A stretch of 64,000 nt of DNA from Hyaloraphidium curvatum (GCA_025558095.1 JAIVFI010000017.1:186001-250000); one strand, 5' to 3'; numbered from the stretch's first letter, positions 10,655-21,781 are shown. Numbers and translations are program-made. Notes: a model not told the origin generated them from the letters alone.

Positions 10655-13600
10655 TCAGATCCACCACAGCCCGCTGACGGCCAGCTGCGGCGCCGTCTTG
10701 TGGAGCACCGGCTCCCCCCCCGTCCCCGCGCTGCCGCTGAGCATCGACCCCGTGTCGCTGTCGGATTCCTTGAGGTACGAGCGGGCGCGCTCGGCGACGA
10801 GGTGCTGCGGGCACGGATCAGCGCAAGGGAGGCGGGAGGCGGAGGGAGGCTGAGGGAGGGGGAACGTACGGCGTAGTAGACGGGCGGGGGAAGGCTGACT
10901 GCGCGGCGAAATGCATGCGGGTCAGCGAGGCGTGGCGAAAGGAAGCAAAAAACGCACCGGCGCGGTTCGAGCGCGCGTAGAGGTAGCACAGCGAGTTGGT
11001 GATCCTCTGCAGCTGGTTCGATCCGAGCTCGTTCTCGTCGTAGAGGACCTGATACTTGGTCGGGCTGGCGGCGAAGGGTGAGCGATCGCGGATGCGGGAT
11101 CGAAGCGACGCACCGCGAAGTGCCCTGCAGCCCGGGGTGCGTCGTGATGTAGAACTCCCACGAGCCCGAGTTCACGACGTTGGTGTCGATCACCATTCCC
11201 GGCAGCGCGTTGCCCTTCATGTCCGCTCCGCCCTGCTTGTAGAAGAACCGGGTGTGGTGGCGCTGATTGATGCTGCGAGTCAGGCACAGGCGCGGTTTCC
11301 CGACGGCGAATCCACCTTTTGGGTGACGATGAACGTAACCTTGGGCTCGTAAGGGGTGAAGCCTTCCTTGGTGCGCATGATGCTGATCCTGCGGCACGCC
11401 AGCTTGATCCTCGAAACCTGACGCGAAGCGATCAGACCCTGCTCGGCTTCCGAGGGAGGAGGCGGCGCACCTCGTCGTCGACGACCTTCTGGAACTGCCC
11501 CTCGGACACGCCGTCGCGGTAGACGATGATCTTCCTGGGCAGGGCGTTGTTGTTGGCGAGCTGGAAGAGCCGCAGGTGCTCGTGCAGGATCTCGTCCAGG
11601 GCGGGCATGGTGTCGGAGCGGGGAGGGATGAGGGCGACGTCGGCACGGTAGATGGTGAAGGTGCGGTTCATGGAGGCTTGTTGGCGAAGGCAGCGTCAGG
11701 ACTCCGCGCAAGATCGGAACCGCGATCTACCAACCGACGACAGATGCGATCGAGTGCGCGCTCGATCCCGGCGGCGGGTGAGTCGCGTCGACGCCGACGA
11801 CCATGCACGGCTCTTCGTCCAGAACCGGCAGCGGCTCGCTAAGGAACACGTTGATTCCGCCTTGCAGAACGGCACGAAGGAAGTCAGGGTTAGCCCAGCG
11901 GGACAAGCAACGAGACGAGACCCACCGAGCTTCACGTTGACCTTGAGGCAGACCTGCGTGAACAGCGAGCGGTCCGTCTTCTTGGGCCCGAACCCTCCTC
12001 TGCCGCCCCCGCGGCCCCCGCCGCGACCGCCGCCCCTGCCTCCGCCGGCCTGCACCTGCGCGCTCATGCCCTTGATCCACTTGGGCTTGATGCACTGCGA
12101 GGCGACGCCGAGGACCGTGTCGGTGACGCGCTTGATCTCGGTGTAGACGGGGTTCTTGGCGTTGTCGGTGGGGAGCACGATCAGCATCAGGTTGGGCCTG
12201 GTCTTGTCGTAGATCCGGTTCAGGTCGCTCGCGATGTGGGCCTGCGAGGAGCCGAACGAGAAATATCAACCACTTCTTCGCGCCGAACGACAAGATCAAG
12301 CGCACATCAGCCCGAAGCCGCTCGGCCTGCGGAACCTTGACCTCTTTCGGCATCTGCAGCCCGTAATCGTCCGCCAGCCCCAGCAGGCCCTTGACGAAGC
12401 TGTGCAGGTTTTCCTCGGATTCCGCGGGGTCGCCCGACATCGACATGGCCCTGTCGTCCGCAAAGGTCACGAGCGAGATGCCGGTGAGCGTTCCGGGGTA
12501 GGCAAAGGTCGCGCTCGGAGGCAGGTTCCAGAATCTGGAAGCCGGTCAGATTTGCTGGGAATGCGGAACGCAGCAGATGCCCACCCTTTCTCGCCCGGGT
12601 TGACGGGGATCAGTTGGTTGTTCCTCCCCAGATACACGAGCTGGGGCGGCGGGAGTCGCCTCGCCTTGACGTCCATCAGGCCCGTCTCCACGTCGGCCCC
12701 GAAAGCGCGGAGGTAATCGTTGCTCTTTGCGCTCAGGTTCATCAGGCCGTGGATCTTCTCGATGTCGCGCTCCTTGGAATCGGGCGGGGTGCTGGCGAAC
12801 TGGACCAGGGCCGTCGTCTCGTCCTCGTTGACCTTGCCTTGGAAGCGCTGGTTCTCCAGGATGCTCGCGACTTCGAGGGGGAAGTACGAAACCCGCGGCC
12901 CCTTGCCGGCCGAGTTGGCGCTACGGACTTCGATGGGAGGCAGGCGAGGATACTTCAGGACGTAGTTCTGGCAGACATAGCAGGTCAGGCGAGATGCATC
13001 GCTGCAGGTGCGGACGAGATGCTCACGTGGTAGGTCGCAAAGTAGTCGGCCACGCTGATCGTGGCGCCCGAAGCATCTTGGAAGACGGTCGAGTGGGCGT
13101 CGCCTTTTGCCAGGTTCGACAGCCGGTAGCGGCCCTTCACGTCGCCCCTGTGCGTCACGGAGAACAGGACGTTGCGGAACTTCTGCAACGGCGGTCAGCG
13201 CTGCGATCGGAACGTGCGTGCCGACACAGACCTGAAGGAATGCATGGCGCAAGCCTTCCGACAGAGTCTGCGGGGTGCTCTCCAGGTTGAGGAAGCGCTC
13301 GAGCGAACCAATGTGCCGCGTGTCCCGGTTGGTTGTGGAAAGGATCGGACCTGCCGGAAGGGAAGACTCGAATCAGACCCCGATCAGGCCGACGCGCTCG
13401 TCCGAACCTGCCTTTGGGGTAGAAAAGACCGTGGGCGACGTCGACGTTGACGGCGACCCCGCCCGCATCCTCGATGTACCGCACGGACCCGAAGAAGCCG
13501 CGCTGCATCCCGATCACGCTCCTCTGCACCTCCCGCATCGAAGACGGATCGAAGAAGGAGCGACCGACAGAGACGACCTTCGACTTGGACTGCGATGCGT

Positions 13601-15153
13601 ACTGCCGCACGAGGAACTCGAGCATCGCGAGCGACTCGGCGGCGGGCGTCGAGACCTGCCCGCTGCGCCTCTGCGCCGGGGTGGCGTTGAAGAACTCGAG
13701 GAGGCGGTCGAAGTACACGGTGCCGGTCCTCTTGAGGCAGAACAGGAACGGCGTGCTGCGGGCGAGGCGGTTAGGAGGGAGCCGTGCAACCGAGGGTGAT
13801 CGGCACGCACGGTTTCTCGTCGCCCTTTTCGTCCCCGCCGGCGACGACGAAGTCTCTGTTTTCACGGCCCTGCCCAAAATCCATGTCCCTCGAGCAGTAG
13901 AGGATTTTCATGCCTGCGATTGACGGTCAGACCCGACTGCCACGAGATGTCCTGCCGGCTCACCGTCGAACAGGCACCAGGCCCGGTGGTTGCCCGCGAG
14001 CACGCCGTCCCTGCCCTGCTGCTGCTGTTGCCACTTCTCGAACACGAGACGGTTCAGCTCCCTCTGGGTGCACGGCTTCTTGGACGGGCGGCCCGAGCTG
14101 TCGCACGACCACACCGTCACGTCGCTGGTTGCATACTTGCATGAGGTCGGCCACCAAAACCACCGAGAAACACTCACTACTGGATCACCTCAGACAGCTT
14201 GATGTTCATGCGCAGGAAGTTGGCCCTGATGCGAAAATGTGAGCGATCACCCTTGCTTCGGGATGCAGGACGACGGAAAGCCACCTCGCCGTGAACGAGA
14301 TCCCCTCCGTCCCGCCGTTGTCCGGCTTCTTGGCCAGATTGAGCCGCACCGACGCCTCCTCGGCCCTCGGCTTGTCCTTGGGCAGCGGCTCGATGACGGG
14401 ATCGTTGGGCGACACGTGCTGGTACCAGAACGGGACCTCGGGCCGTTCCTGCATCTCCGGGTTGCGGCGGTGATAGGTGCTGGTCTGCCCGCCCCGGCCG
14501 GCGCTTCCGTAGCCCTGGGACACTTGCTGGCCGCCGTAACCGCCGCCGCCTCCGCCGTACCGGTCCCCGCCTCCTCCGTTGTAAGCGCCTCCGCCGTTGC
14601 TCGCATGACCGTAGCTCCCTCCGGACCCGCGGCTGCCGTATCCCCCATTGCCGTATCCTCCGTTGTCGTAGCTCTGCCCCCGTCCGGCGTACCCATCCGA
14701 AGGCCTGCGGTCGTACGAGGAGGACCTGTCGCGGCTGCTGGCCCGGTCCCTGCTGCCCGCCGGCTCGCTGCGCTGCGCCCGCCCGCTCCCGTACCCGTCC
14801 GCATCGTACGACGCCGGCCGCCTGCTGTCGCGCTCGCTCCGCTGCTCGGCGTACCTGCCGCGGTCGCCCGCATCGCCCTCGGACTCGCGCCTGCCGGAGG
14901 AACGCCTGTCGGGCGGCGAGCCGCCGTAGCGGTCGGGGTACGCGTCGGCCTCGCGGCGGTCGTGCTCGTCGTAGCTGCCGCGGCTGCTCCGCTGCGGGTA
15001 TGGCTCGTAGCGGTCGCGCGGGGCCTCGTTGCGGTCGCGGGAGCTGTTGCGCCTCCGCGGGTCGCTGCCGCCGTTGCGCTCCTGGCCGTACCCGCGCGAA
15101 TCCTGGCCGTAGCCCCCTCCGTCGTCGTATCCGTCGCGGTAGCGGCCCGACAT
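10655..15153 (-). CDS. Argonaute protein 1 (RGG-rich, DDDH catalytic set)
   Basis: Seventeen exons: 14285-15153, 14178-14225, 13964-14124, 13811-13913, 13412-13755, 13232-13350, 13027-13182, 12585-12967, 12306-12534, 11926-12241, 11735-11860, 11471-11676, 11316-11417, 11114-11262, 10958-11064, 10870-10898, 10655-10804 (1198 residues). The first 250 residues are disordered, rich in RD, RS and GGY. Then come the N domain (ANFLRMN, QYDVTV), linker, PAZ ('FRNVLFSVTHRG'), MID and PIWI. Slicer positions are D934 (VDATHP), D973 where slicing Argonautes have Glu, D1006 ([10 protein letters not shown]) and H1150 (YYAHLV). An RGG repeat is inserted in PIWI. It should bind small RNAs for silencing; whether it slices is open. 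Confidence 0.93.
13351..13411 (-). other. probable GC-AG intron in Argonaute 1
   Basis: The donor reads AAAG|GCAGGT instead of GT and the acceptor is CAG; length 61 nt. Only this donor joins FYPK to GPIL in frame. The second Argonaute has a phase-1 intron with a normal GT donor at the same residue (YPDG|PML), which supports the placement. Confidence 0.75.
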
Positions 15154-15487
15154 CGTGCGATGCGACCTGGATGGGGGGTGTTGGGGTGATGACTCGTCGT
15201 GCGCCTCCTTAGCCAAAACTGACCACCGCCAGGTCATCGCGAAGCCACACACAAAACTCGTCCTGCGCCCCGAAACCCAAGAAATCGTAGTCAGAGAATC
15301 AGGGTGAAGCAGAAGATGGCCGCTTTGCGGGCATTTGGAGGTGATTCGCCGAAGAATTGAGTTAATTGGCCTACAAGAGCTCCGAAGCAATCTATCGAGG
15401 ATATCAAGAAAGCTCTTGCATCACGGAGAATTCCTCACGTGTCAAGACAGCTTTTCTTCCTTCATCTGACGAAGCGGCAGAGACCCA
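15154..15487. other. intergenic, no gene seen
   Basis: About 330 bases between the Argonaute 1 start and the PRP38B stop, both minus strand. It should contain the Argonaute promoter. No element was recognised. Confidence 0.5.
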
Positions 15488-16854
15488 TCACCGGCTCCGG
15501 CTCCGCCTCCGATCCCTGCCCGGCGATCGCTCCCGAGAACGGTTCCTCTTGCCGTGACCTGCAAACCAAAACAGGCAGAAAAGTAAGCACAGACACAAAA
15601 GACACGGATCGAACAAAACGACCCACGGTCATCGTACCGATCCCTCGAATAACCGCCGTGTCCGTAACCCCTGTCGTCCGGCCTCCCGCCCCCCCGCGAA
15701 TCCTCGTACCTCCGCGGCGGCGACGCACCCCTCCGGTCGTCGTACCGCCCGCGCTCGTCGCCCCGGCGGTCATCATATCGCCTGTCGTCGTATCTTCCCC
15801 TGTCGTCCCCGCGGCGGTCGTCGCGCCGGTCGTCGTACCGCCCGCCGCGATCGTCCCTTCCGCGATCCCGATCCCTGCTCCTCTCCCTCCTCGCCTCCCT
15901 ATCCGCCCTGTCCCCCGCCCCCATCCCGCTCCCCGCGGCCTTGGTCCCCGGCGGAAACCTCGTATCCGGCCTCCCCCCCGGCCCGCTAGCCCGGGGCCCG
16001 TCCATCTCGGGCACGTCCGAGTAGGTGTTCTTGTACCTGCGCAGCTTGGTCTCGAGGTCCTTGGCGACGGGCACGGGGATGCGGGGGAGCATGGAGCCGA
16101 GCCATTTCTGCGAGGTGAGGAGGGTGTAGGCGATGTGCCCGATCGTCCTGCGGGAACGGCGCGCGTCAGACGAAGTTCTCCGGCCGAGGTGCGCGACGGA
16201 TCCCACATGCTTCGCGGCGGCGGGCCCCTCTCGACCTTGACCTCCTCCGCGTCCTCCAGGTACCCCTCGAACCATTCGAACAGCATCGCCGGCGGGAGGG
16301 TGTACCGCAAATACAGCAGCCCCAGCGCGCGTATGTGTCCGTTGTCGGCCTTGTCCAGCATCCCCTGGATCTGCTTGACCGTCAGGCGGAGGGTCCAGAG
16401 CTTGTACAGTAGGCAGAAGGCGGTGCTGGCCACGGTGCCCTTCATGAAGGGTTCTGCGGACCGCCGAGCGCCGCAAAGCGATGGGAAGCGTCAGTCTGCG
16501 GCCGAGGGCGGAAGCTCGAGGCCCCTTACGCGTGGACCGGTCAACGCACCCAGCGAGTCAACTGCGCAGGCCGGGGCGGGGCGGGGATGAGGGCCGGAAA
16601 AGAAGCGGGCGGCGCGGGAACGCACCTTTCTTTGTTATCTCGGCGAGCACCTCGTGGTACGTCTTCTTGTCGCTGTGGGTGGCACATCCGAGGAAGCGTG
16701 CGGGCCGTGAGCTTCCCGTGCCGCGCGCCCGGGCGACGAGCACCCACTAGAGCCCGCGAAAATACGGCGACGACATGATGTTGGAGTGTACGAGCGCGTT
16801 GAGGTTCATCGTGGACTCGTTGCCCCACGTCGGGAGGGCGTTGGGGTTGGCCAT
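15488..16854 (-). CDS. PRPF38B: pre-mRNA-splicing factor 38B homolog
   Basis: Six exons: 16748-16854, 16626-16672, 16550-16561, 16207-16453, 15627-16147, 15488-15558 (334 residues). PRP38-family proteins join the U4/U6.U5 tri-snRNP and are needed for spliceosome activation. The start 'WGNESTMNLNALVHSNIMSS' is the family signature, then TYHEV, 'STAFCLLYKLWTL', 'IRALGLLYLRYT' and 'FPRIPVPV'-like MLPRIPVPV. The C-terminus is RD/RS-rich and ends in RSRERSPGR and RSRSR after the last splice; read without that splice the tail is unrelated. A 12-nt microexon (16550-16561) supplies VDSL so the sequence reads KKVDSLEPFMKG, matching the conserved V(D/T)HVEPW motif. Confidence 0.92.
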
Positions 16855-17451
16855 GGTGCGGGCCGCGCGTCGGTGGGCGGCGGGGCCGGGATCCGGGCGG
16901 GGAGGGCGGGGCGGTGGAGTGACGCGATTCCGCTGCTCGGGTTGCGGAGAAGAGGGGAGACCGGGAAAAAACGAGACGGGGGGAAGGTTGCGCTGAGCAG
17001 TGACCGCGTCGGACTCGTCAGAGTTGCCCTCGGCGACAACGCATAAAGCGACAGAATCTGGCGACCGGCTAGCTTCGTTCGGGGCTCAGATTTGGCATGG
17101 ATTTATATCTGTATCCGGCCGAGACCGTGAACCAGCCGATCACTTGAACGGTGCCCTGGATAGGTCTCGGATGCAGGGCGCCTCCACTCCTCCCACGGCC
17201 CCACCGCTGACCACCAGTGCAGGTAACCTTTAGGTTTGGCATTTGAGTGAGCTCGACTCACCTGATGACACGGCGGGACAGTGCTCGGTGATTGTGAAGC
17301 GGGACGCTGAGCGAGGGCGCATCCACAGCTATAGTAACTTTAGCAGCAGCGGGCGCGCGCCCGCTGCGTAACAACGCAGTGGAAGCTGCTGCATTTTCTC
17401 ATGATGTCCGCCGAGAAGAAAGGGAGGGGGGGGGGAGAGGGGAAAGGAAGG
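16855..17451. other. intergenic with a perfect 22-nt palindrome
   Basis: About 600 bases before the kinase relic. No kinase N-lobe (P-loop or VAIK Lys) can be found here in any frame. A perfect 22-nt GC palindrome lies at 17346-17367, followed by a purine-only run at about 17410-17450. Confidence 0.45.
17346..17367. repeat. perfect GC-rich palindrome
   Basis: Eleven bases (GCAGCGGGCGC) are followed directly by their reverse complement. It sits just upstream of the purine-rich tract and the kinase relic. The function is unknown; it could be chance in GC-rich DNA, a protein site or a scar of rearrangement. Confidence 0.5.
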
Positions 17452-17454
17452 GCG

Positions 17455-18034
17455 GGGATGGCATACGTACCTGCACTCGTTCAACGTGCTGCACGGGGAC
17501 CTGAAGAGCGCGAACGTCATGATCGGTCCGTTTCGCATTCCGCTCAAGCCGGAGGCCGTCCGTGTGCCTGATTGTTGATCCCGCCAGACCACGGCATCGC
17601 CAAGATCGCCGACTTCGGCCTCTCCCGCATGCGCACGCACCTCACCACCAGCGTGACCATGGAAGGCGGCGGCTCCCTCCAGACGGGCGGCACCCCCATG
17701 TTCATGGCCCCCGAGCTGTGGAAGGGTGGGCGTCTGCGGCCGCCCGTGGACGTGTACGCGTTCGCCATGGTGTGCTACGAGGTCACGAGCGAGGGGGAGT
17801 ACCCGTTCATGGGGCTCAACCAGGGGATGGTGCGTCCCCGGGCTCGTTCCCGCGTGCGGATGGAGCTGACGGGATCGATTGCAGCTCATCGACGTGGTGC
17901 TGCGGGGGATGCGGCCCGAGAGGCCCGACGCGGCGAGCGACAGGATGTGGGCGCTGATGGAGAAGGCGTGGGCGCAGGACGCGAAAGAGAGGCCGACGTT
18001 TGTGCAGATCGGGACGGAGATGGATTCGTGGTGA
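17455..18034 (+). pseudogene. 5'-truncated protein kinase relic
   Basis: The C-lobe of a TKL/RLK-like kinase remains: catalytic loop 'VLHGDLKSANVMI', DFG ('IADFGLSR'), 'GTPMFMAPELW' and the helix ending 'KERPTFVQI'. Exons are about 17455-17525, 17588-17829 and 17885-18034, with normal GT-AG introns of 62 and 55 nt. The sequence before the loop reads GMAY, then an extra GTAC (17467-17470), then LHS, so the frame breaks exactly inside the conserved GMAYLHS motif. The P-loop, VAIK Lys and alpha-C Glu are missing, and upstream is a purine run. HRD is HGD, which alone is common in this group. Confidence 0.7.
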
Positions 18035-18357
18035 TCGGGATGGTAGGAGATGCCGCCGCAATCATCAATAGGCAGTTGGACCGAAGGTGTAACAGGCCCA
18101 GCCAGAGGCAGGTCTATCATTATGCGTTTTGGATCGAGGCTAGGTTCGTTGCGAGGAGAGACCGCCTCTATTGGTGGCAGGGAGAGGAAATGGGAGGGTA
18201 TCTGACCACGGTAGTCCTTAAAGGGACAGACAAAGCCACGAAACAGCATCCTGGATATCAGATAAGGTAGAGCAACGACCCATACCACGTCCAAGTTGCG
18301 CCCGGCGCCCAGGTTAAGGCAGGAAGAGGATCCAATCGGCCCAGCACTCGATGGCCC
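18035..18357. other. intergenic, no gene seen
   Basis: About 320 bases between the kinase relic and the RPA-interacting gene (convergent). No motif was recognised. Confidence 0.5.
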
Positions 18358-19049
18358 TCAACCGGGCGCGAAGGCCCCGCAGGCCGCGCACAGCGCCCCG
18401 TGCTGGTACCCCGGAGTCCGGCAGTTTGGGCACGACGACGCCTCGAGGCCGGCCTCGAACGCCTCGTCCATCGGAAACTCCGCATCCGCCGGCCCCTGCT
18501 GCGGCGCCGCCCCCGCCCACTGCCTCTCGTACTCCTCGATGCGCGTCTGGAACTCCTCGTCCTCGACGGTCAGGTAGCGCTCCGCCTCGTCGGTGTCCCA
18601 GCCCGGCGGGTGCCCGGCCCGCTCGGCGTCGAGCGCGATGCGCAGGGACATCTCCCAGTCCGCGGCCTCGTCGGGCGACATCTCTCCCTCGCGCATCATC
18701 CGCGCGGCCTCCTCGTCCATGATCCGCTTCATAAGCTGTGCGCCCCACCGAGGACAGCGAAGTGAGACCGGTGTCCCCGTGGTCGGGAGGGTCCACGCAC
18801 CTCCCACTCCTCCTCCTCCTCCCTCTGCCCGGCGTCCGCGGCGCCCCTCCGCGCGGCCACGGCGTCCCCGCGCGCCTCCCGCATGCGCGCGCGGCACCTG
18901 TCGTGGAACCGCTGCCGCGCGTCGCCGCCGCCCGGCGTGCGCTTGACCGGCGTCCGCGGCGCGCCGGCCCGCGGCGTCATCGGCGACGACGAGGGGAACG
19001 TGCCCGACGACGCGCCGAAGGGCGACGACGGCGCGAGGGCGGGCAGCAT
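18358..19049 (-). CDS. RPAIN: RPA-interacting protein homolog
   Basis: Two exons, 18801-19049 and 18358-18735 (208 residues; 65-nt intron, donor GTGCGT, phase 0). RPAIN carries replication protein A into the nucleus. The N-terminal basic helix 'RQRFHDRCRARMREARG' corresponds to the conserved RIP N-terminal helix that precedes the acidic middle. The middle is acidic and helical with MDEEAARMM. The C-terminus has a zinc-ribbon-like 'SCPNC' and 'LCAACG' 15 residues apart, as in the RIP C-terminal domain. The pattern and length fit RPAIN; identity elsewhere is low. It is divergent from the FYVE gene over 267 nt. Confidence 0.7.
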
Positions 19050-19316
19050 GGGGCGGTCTTCGCTCCGGCGTGACCGCGCGGGCCGCGCAACAACACCGCA
19101 GAACCGGACCGCACATGGGGCTGCTATTGGGTTCGCTGCGGCCGTTGGTCCTCGATTTACGGACAGCAATGACACGATCGTCGGGAGTTTGGGCCTAGAG
19201 CGGCCCTTCCGTTCGAAGGAGACGCGTTCCGACGGCGTGCCGGGAGCCACGTTCCAAACTCCTGTGCGCCTCATCGGGGCCCGAAACGGACCCTCATTCC
19301 CCCCATTTTGGACGCC

Positions 19317-20778
19317 ATGGATCTCCCGTGCCCCGTCTGTGGGGCCCCTCTGCCCTCCCTCGCCGCCCTGAACGCGCACCTGGACCAGGAGCACTTTGCC
19401 CCGCCTTCCTCGGGCTCCGTGGTCGCATCCTGGCTCAAGCGGGCCAAGGAGAACGTGCAAGGCAGCCTGCGGGATCTGAAGATGCCCGTGTCGTCTGCCA
19501 CCATGCCCCCGGCGCCCCCGGCGCAGCCGACTGCTCTGCCGCCCGCGGTCAACGGCCGAACAACTTCCCGGACGAGCAGCACCGTCAACCCCCCTCAAAT
19601 CTCCCCCCAGTCCTCCTCCTCCTCCCTCCCTCCCCCCGTGGCGCGCTCCAGCACCCTCCCCGCCCTCCCCACCGCCCCTTCCCCCTCTTCCTCGGCCCTT
19701 CCCGCGACGTCCCCGCGCCCTCCTCCCCCACCAGCCCGCCCGCGGTCCCCCGTCTCCCACACCGACGTCTTCCTCGCCCTCCGCGCGTCCCACCCGAAGC
19801 GCACCCGCGCGGACCGCGACGCCCTGGAGGCCAACAAGCTCGAAGGGCGGTACGCCCGCCTCGTCCGGATCCACGAGGAAGGCCGGCGGGTGAAGGAGCG
19901 GGAGAGGGAGGTGGCGCCGTGGCAGGAGGACAAGAAGGCGATCCGGTGCGCCGTCTGCGGCGCGCTGTTCACGCTGACAAACAGGAAGCACCACTGCCGG
20001 CTTTCGGGGGAGTGCATCTGCGCGCTGCCGACGTGCTCCGTCGAGCTGCCGCTCGTGCGGGACTGGATCCGGGGTCGGTGGCGCGCTGCCGGTCCTTCCC
20101 GCCCGTTCCTCGTCGCTCACCGCCCGCATCGCCGCAGACGACCTCGAAAGGGACAGCATCGGCACCACCCGCTCCTGCACGCGGTGCCTCTCCCTCCTCT
20201 CCACCCTGCGCCCCTCGTCCCGCCCCGCGTCCTCGGACGAGCTCGCCCGGCTGTACGCCGAGATGCTCGCCGCGCGCAAGGAGGGCGAAGCCCTCCTCGC
20301 GGACTTCAACACCGTCATGGTCCGCCTCAGCTCGAAGCCGATCGACGAGGCGGACCCGGACTACCTCCGCGCGCAGGCGCTGCGCAAGGGCACCACGGCG
20401 GCCTTTTCGCGCTTCGACGGGCTGAGCAAGCGGATCGCGGGCCTGCCGGCGCCCACCCCCGCGCACCGCAGGCTGCATGCGGCGATCAGGGCCGCCGCCG
20501 CCTCCTTCCTCCAGTCGAACCTGTTCACCCTGCGGCTGCTCCCGTCGCCCTCCGCCCCCGAGGCCGCCCCGCCGCCGACGCAGTCCCCCGCGACCCTGGC
20601 CAAGCTCGACCGGCTCAACTCGGAGTTCCTGGCGCTGCAGATGCAGAAGGAGCAGCTGGAGGCGCAGATCAACGCCGCGGGGGGGAGGGAGGAGCGGGGC
20701 GCGCTGCTGGAGGCGTGGGGGGAGGTGGAGAGGGAGCTGGCGAGGGTGGGGAGGGAGGTGGGGGGGTTGGTCAAGTAG
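19317..20778 (+). CDS. FYVE/rabenosyn-like endosomal tether (VAC1/PEP7 type)
   Basis: Exons 19317-20073 and 20138-20778 (465 residues). It starts with a C2H2 finger (CPVCGAPLPSLAALNAHLDQ), then a Ser/Pro-rich stretch, a basic helix, and a FYVE zinc finger from about residue 205 with WQED and 'RKHHCR', the PI3P-binding signature. The C-terminal half is helical with 'LNSEFLALQMQKEQLEAQIN', the rabenosyn Rab-binding type. VAC1/PEP7 and rabenosyn-5 connect Rab5-GTP, PI3P and the Vps45 SNARE regulator on early endosomes; the domain order here is the same. It converges with the membrane protein at 20855. Confidence 0.85.
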
Positions 20779-20854
20779 GATCGGACGGAAAACTGCCGTG
20801 CATGGGCCGGATGGATGATCTATATGGCAGCCTGCTCTACCGGAGGTATGCTTT

Positions 20855-21781
20855 TCAGGCCGCGGTGGCCGGATCGGGTTTGTCCCCGGCCCGTTCCCCC
20901 TTGCTTCCGTCGTCCACCGCCTCGTCCCGCGGCACCACCCCGCTCCCGCCGCAACGCATGCGGCGGTAGACCCCGTTGTATATCACGAACGTGTACGCCT
21001 GCACCGCGGTCAGCGCGGCGCCCAGGATGGTCGCGAGCACGTACGGCGCCGTCGGCCGCAGCGCGGGATCGCACGCGGCGAGCATGTACGCCAGGAGAAA
21101 TGTCTGCAGCACCCGCGTGGCTGCGTACCAGAGCATCCCGGCGGCGAGGAGGTGCCGCGTCGCCCGGCGGTTCCCGATGCGGTGGCCGACGAGGGCGGCA
21201 AAGAGGGGGAACTCGTGCGCGGCGCCGAGGTCCAGGACCAGGGTGATCTTGAGCAGGAACATGTCCGCCAGCCAGCATCCCAGTGCGAGCAGCAGGAAGA
21301 AGATGGCATGGTGCAGCAGGATGATCGGGTTCGGTTTGACGAGGATCCGCAGGCCGGCTTCCATGGCGTAGAGGAACGCGCGGCCATAGACGAACAGTCC
21401 GACCATGATCTGGATATCGGTGGTGCTGAAATCCACGGCGCTCGCAGAGAACTGGTCGGTGAAGGAGAGGAACATGAACCGTACGAACATCCAGGTGTAG
21501 GGAACCACCTGGAGCCCGAAAACGACCGCGAACGTGGCATGCTGCAGCGTCACGAGCTGCTGTCCCGGCTCCATCCCCGCAAACGCCGCGCCTGCCGACC
21601 GCCGGCAGACAGCCAGCGCCGTGCAGGCAAGCACCAGCACGGCGACCGCCGCGATGGGGATCCACGCGAGCATGCCCAACGCGAGCTTGGCAAGCTCCGC
21701 CTGGCTGAGCCCCGCTGCAGCGCCGGCGGTGCCCTGGAAGACGTTCTGGAGGGACCATGGCGGGGTGTCGGGGGTCGCCAT
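20855..21781 (-). CDS. polytopic membrane protein, unknown family
   Basis: A single exon encodes 308 residues. About seven hydrophobic segments are visible, for example 'LAWIPIAAVAVLVLACTALA', 'FAVVFGLQVVPYTWMFVRF', 'IILLHHAIFFLLLALGCWLA', 'LWYAATRVLQTFLLAYM' and 'APYVLATILGAALTAVQAY'. The short tail after 'NGVYRRMRCGG' is polar. The spacing recalls TLC-domain or 7TM fungal proteins, but I see no diagnostic motif. The ATG at 21781 was chosen because upstream codons give only MILYLHQP from a non-ATG. Its promoter region faces that of Argonaute 2. Confidence 0.7.
   Translation of the reverse strand: MATPDTPPWSLQNVFQGTAGAAAGLSQAELAKLALGMLAWIPIAAVAVLVLACTALAVCRRSAGAAFAGMEPGQQLVTLQHATFAVVFGLQVVPYTWMFVRFMFLSFTDQFSASAVDFSTTDIQIMVGLFVYGRAFLYAMEAGLRILVKPNPIILLHHAIFFLLLALGCWLADMFLLKITLVLDLGAAHEFPLFAALVGHRIGNRRATRHLLAAGMLWYAATRVLQTFLLAYMLAACDPALRPTAPYVLATILGAALTAVQAYTFVIYNGVYRRMRCGGSGVVPRDEAVDDGSKGERAGDKPDPATAA

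Noticed and set aside
14239-15189. 316-residue plus-strand frame over Argonaute 1 exon 1
   Set aside because: Val/Ala-rich shadow of the RD/GGY-rich N-terminal exon; no independent support.
17329-18294. 321-residue minus-strand open frame over the kinase relic
   Set aside because: It is antisense to clear kinase motifs (HGDLKSAN, DFG, APE) and lacks any motif of its own.
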